From assembly GCF_900156785.1 (NCBI RefSeq), contig NZ_FTOP01000005.1, positions 62,001 through 126,000 on the forward strand: a stretch of 64,000 nt of DNA. The letters are read 5' to 3'. This stretch comes from Belliella pelovolcani. Its GTDB lineage: Bacteria; Bacteroidota; Bacteroidia; Cytophagales; Cyclobacteriaceae. The first letter of the stretch is position 1, and each line of letters opens with the position of its first letter. A program made the position numbers and the translations under genes. This document shows positions 62,611-64,000 of this stretch, piece by piece. The notes under the pieces are model-generated. The model worked only from the letters and a program-made list of their open reading frames with translations. It ran no database searches and was not told where the DNA came from.

Positions 62611-63735
62611 TCATTTTGTAATCTGATAAACCCCATACCTCACAAAATCCTCTTCTTCATCTGGATTGATCAACTTTACCAGGATGGAATTATTGGGCAT
62701 GGCTATTTTGATTTGTCCATGTGGGATTTCTAGGTCTTTGCTGAGCTGTTTCTCTTCGTCAAAGATGATGATGCGATGATAATTTGGGTCTTTGAAATGG
62801 TGATAAAATGGATCTTCAGTGATTTTTTTCTCAAAAGTCCCGTATGGAATTTCTTTGACATAGTTCAAGATAATAAGTCCTCCATCTAGCTTTATGATTT
62901 TCAAATTCAAAGAAGCTAACGTATGAGGAGGGTAGCTAGGTAAGGTTTTGATAGATATGGGTAATTTTTTGAAACTCCCAAAATCTCCATGGTTGATGTT
63001 AATTTTTGATATGGAATTACCTGTGAGTAGGTCTATTATAGTTATTTCATTATCTAGAGAAGCAGTGATATACAATTTGTTTTTTTCTTTATCCTGTGTG
63101 AATACAGGTCTATATAAGGACTTGATAGAATTGTCTAAGTCTTTAGATATTGGCCTGTTTCTTATCGGGACAAGAAAATAATTTTGGTTATTAGATAAGT
63201 CATGGAGTTCCATCAAATGTTGAGATCTTAAGTCTTTTACACTTGTAAATCTAGCGGTATTTGAAGGGTAGGTTCCAAAGACAAGTTCATTCTTGGACTT
63301 ATCCTTGTAAAAAAATATTGGAGATTCAGCTAATCTATATGTAAAAAATGCATTGCTATTGACATATTTAACAGCGGTTTTGAAATTCAAGTTTTTATCG
63401 AAAGTAAGCAATTGGTTTGGCGTGATTACCCAAATGTCTTTTTTATCAGAATATCCTAGGGCATTCATTGCTGAATTAAATTGACCAGGGCCCTGTCCCA
63501 TCAGATTTTTTTTCTGGAGGATGTTCCCTTTGTCATCAAGAATCAATACAACAAAACCCTTGCTTTCATTTTCATATCCCAAATACCGCTTATACACAGG
63601 ATCATAATCCACAATCTCTACTGAACTCAAAGAATTGATTTGAAACTCGCTAGTTTTCTGAAGTTTATACTGTGCAAAGCAATTGGTGGAGAAAAATGTG
63701 AGTATTAAGCATGTAGTAATGAAATTGATTTTCAT
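62611..63735 (-). CDS. Exported propeller-like protein, paralogue B
   Basis: A 374-residue paralogue of the protein at 61093-62217 with the same type of signal (MKINFITTCLILTFF) and propeller loop MGQGPGQFNSAMNALG. The 5' about 160 bases and 3' about 180 bases are almost identical to paralogue A, the middle about half identical at the amino-acid level. Upstream lies a decayed copy of the Cys peptide gene, and the 3' flank leads into the intact peptide gene of the first unit. Confidence 0.75.
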   Translation of the reverse strand: MKINFITTCLILTFFSTNCFAQYKLQKTSEFQINSLSSVEIVDYDPVYKRYLGYENESKGFVVLILDDKGNILQKKNLMGQGPGQFNSAMNALGYSDKKDIWVITPNQLLTFDKNLNFKTAVKYVNSNAFFTYRLAESPIFFYKDKSKNELVFGTYPSNTARFTSVKDLRSQHLMELHDLSNNQNYFLVPIRNRPISKDLDNSIKSLYRPVFTQDKEKNKLYITASLDNEITIIDLLTGNSISKININHGDFGSFKKLPISIKTLPSYPPHTLASLNLKIIKLDGGLIILNYVKEIPYGTFEKKITEDPFYHHFKDPNYHRIIIFDEEKQLSKDLEIPHGQIKIAMPNNSILVKLINPDEEEDFVRYGVYQITK

Positions 63736-63798
63736 AAGCCGATATATAATTTAGAATTTACAAATAAGCTGACCGTCAGTAGTTAGTATCCAAAAACA

Positions 63799-63912
63799 TC
63801 AAACTAGCTCTGGATCTTCACTTTCTCCACAGTTGCAGGTATTTCTGTTAAATCTAACTCTCTCAAAGTACGATTGCTTATAAGGCTTAGAATAGAAAGA
63901 CTTGTTTATTGA
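63799..63912 (-). pseudogene. Decayed copy of the Cys-rich peptide gene
   Basis: The last 14 codons before the TGA at 63801 read TCNCGESEDPELV, matching the end of the intact peptide (TCNCGESEDPELL). Upstream the frame diverges and meets an in-frame TAG at 63915-63913. The leader portion is not found before the window edge. It lies in the same place relative to paralogue B as the intact peptide does to paralogue A. Confidence 0.65.
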
Positions 63913-64000
63913 CTAGGATTGGGCACAAATCGGAAGTATTTCTTAGATTATCCAGAATAAATGAAGCTACTGTTATAAACGTAAAGATTAATACTATAAA
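63887..64000 (-). CDS. Possible 3' end of a membrane-protein gene running in from the right edge
   Basis: An open frame of 37 codons from base 64000 down to a TAA at 63889-63887 encodes a hydrophobic helix (FIVLIFTFITVASFILDN) then LRNTSDLCPILVNKQVFLF. It overlaps the decayed peptide copy in another frame. Too short to judge; the continuation outside the window would decide. Confidence 0.3.
   Translation of the reverse strand, partial: FIVLIFTFITVASFILDNLRNTSDLCPILVNKQVFLF

Noticed and set aside
63799-63980. Stop-codon read-through (TAG) to give a full second peptide
   Set aside because: Upstream of the TAG the similarity to the intact peptide is lost, so decay explains it better than recoding.

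Overview
The window looks like a chromosomal segment of a Bacteroidota bacterium, most likely Cytophagales/Cyclobacteriaceae. Supporting signs are the gliding ABC genes gldA-gldF-gldG, a DUF4290 gene beside murA, a long-tailed FtsZ, many SPII lipoproteins, TAnnTTTG-type promoter elements, few Shine-Dalgarno sites and a meso-DAP type MurE. No rRNA, tRNA, CRISPR array or intact transposase was seen.

Layout. 1-10472: division/cell-wall (dcw) cluster murE(partial)-mraY-murD-ftsW-murG-murC-ftsQ-ftsA-ftsZ, tightly packed. 10476-16699: an FMN reductase, two tandem purine nucleoside phosphorylases, then gldAFG. 16700-19139: a repeat-bearing AT-rich spacer, a small secreted Cys peptide gene, a hairpin, a propeller-like lipoprotein and a decayed partial copy of it. 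19140-29041: dnaN, an AAA/DUF4143 ATPase with an operator-like array, a GH13 lipoprotein, several envelope proteins and an M20 peptidase. 29042-42445: murA, DUF4290, uvrD/pcrA, a lipid A type acyltransferase, an ECF sigma/anti-sigma pair, gmk, nadD, a second ECF sigma with a GT2, tgt, an LptF/G permease and an EamA transporter. 42446-44283: a PemK/MazF toxin with a damaged antitoxin, a MITE-like element and ispE. 44695-56443: a complete branched-chain amino acid operon (leader peptide, ilvD-ilvB-ilvN-ilvC-leuA-leuC-leuD-second LeuA-like gene-leuB) with a ribosome-mediated attenuator, then truA. 57281-64000: a minus-strand AT-rich array of five propeller-like exported proteins, one intact Cys-rich peptide gene, one decayed peptide copy and one lipoprotein fragment.

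The candidate little-described system is the 'small Cys peptide - hairpin - propeller lipoprotein' unit. It occurs at 17326-18654 and again at 61093-62529, with a second, decaying unit at 62611-63912. The peptides differ in export type: a Sec signal at the first locus and a double-glycine-like leader at the second. The architecture is the same, and both loci show recent duplication, gene conversion and decay. Function is unknown. The strongest regulatory signal is the BCAA attenuator at 44695-44820. Other notable items are a 120-bp MITE-like element with perfect 12-bp inverted repeats and 12-bp direct repeats, a nonsense codon at the start of the antitoxin, three 33-bp-phased GTAT-N8-ATAC dyads in front of the ATPase, an Asp-type (fosfomycin-insensitive type) MurA and a TGT lacking its three zinc cysteines.
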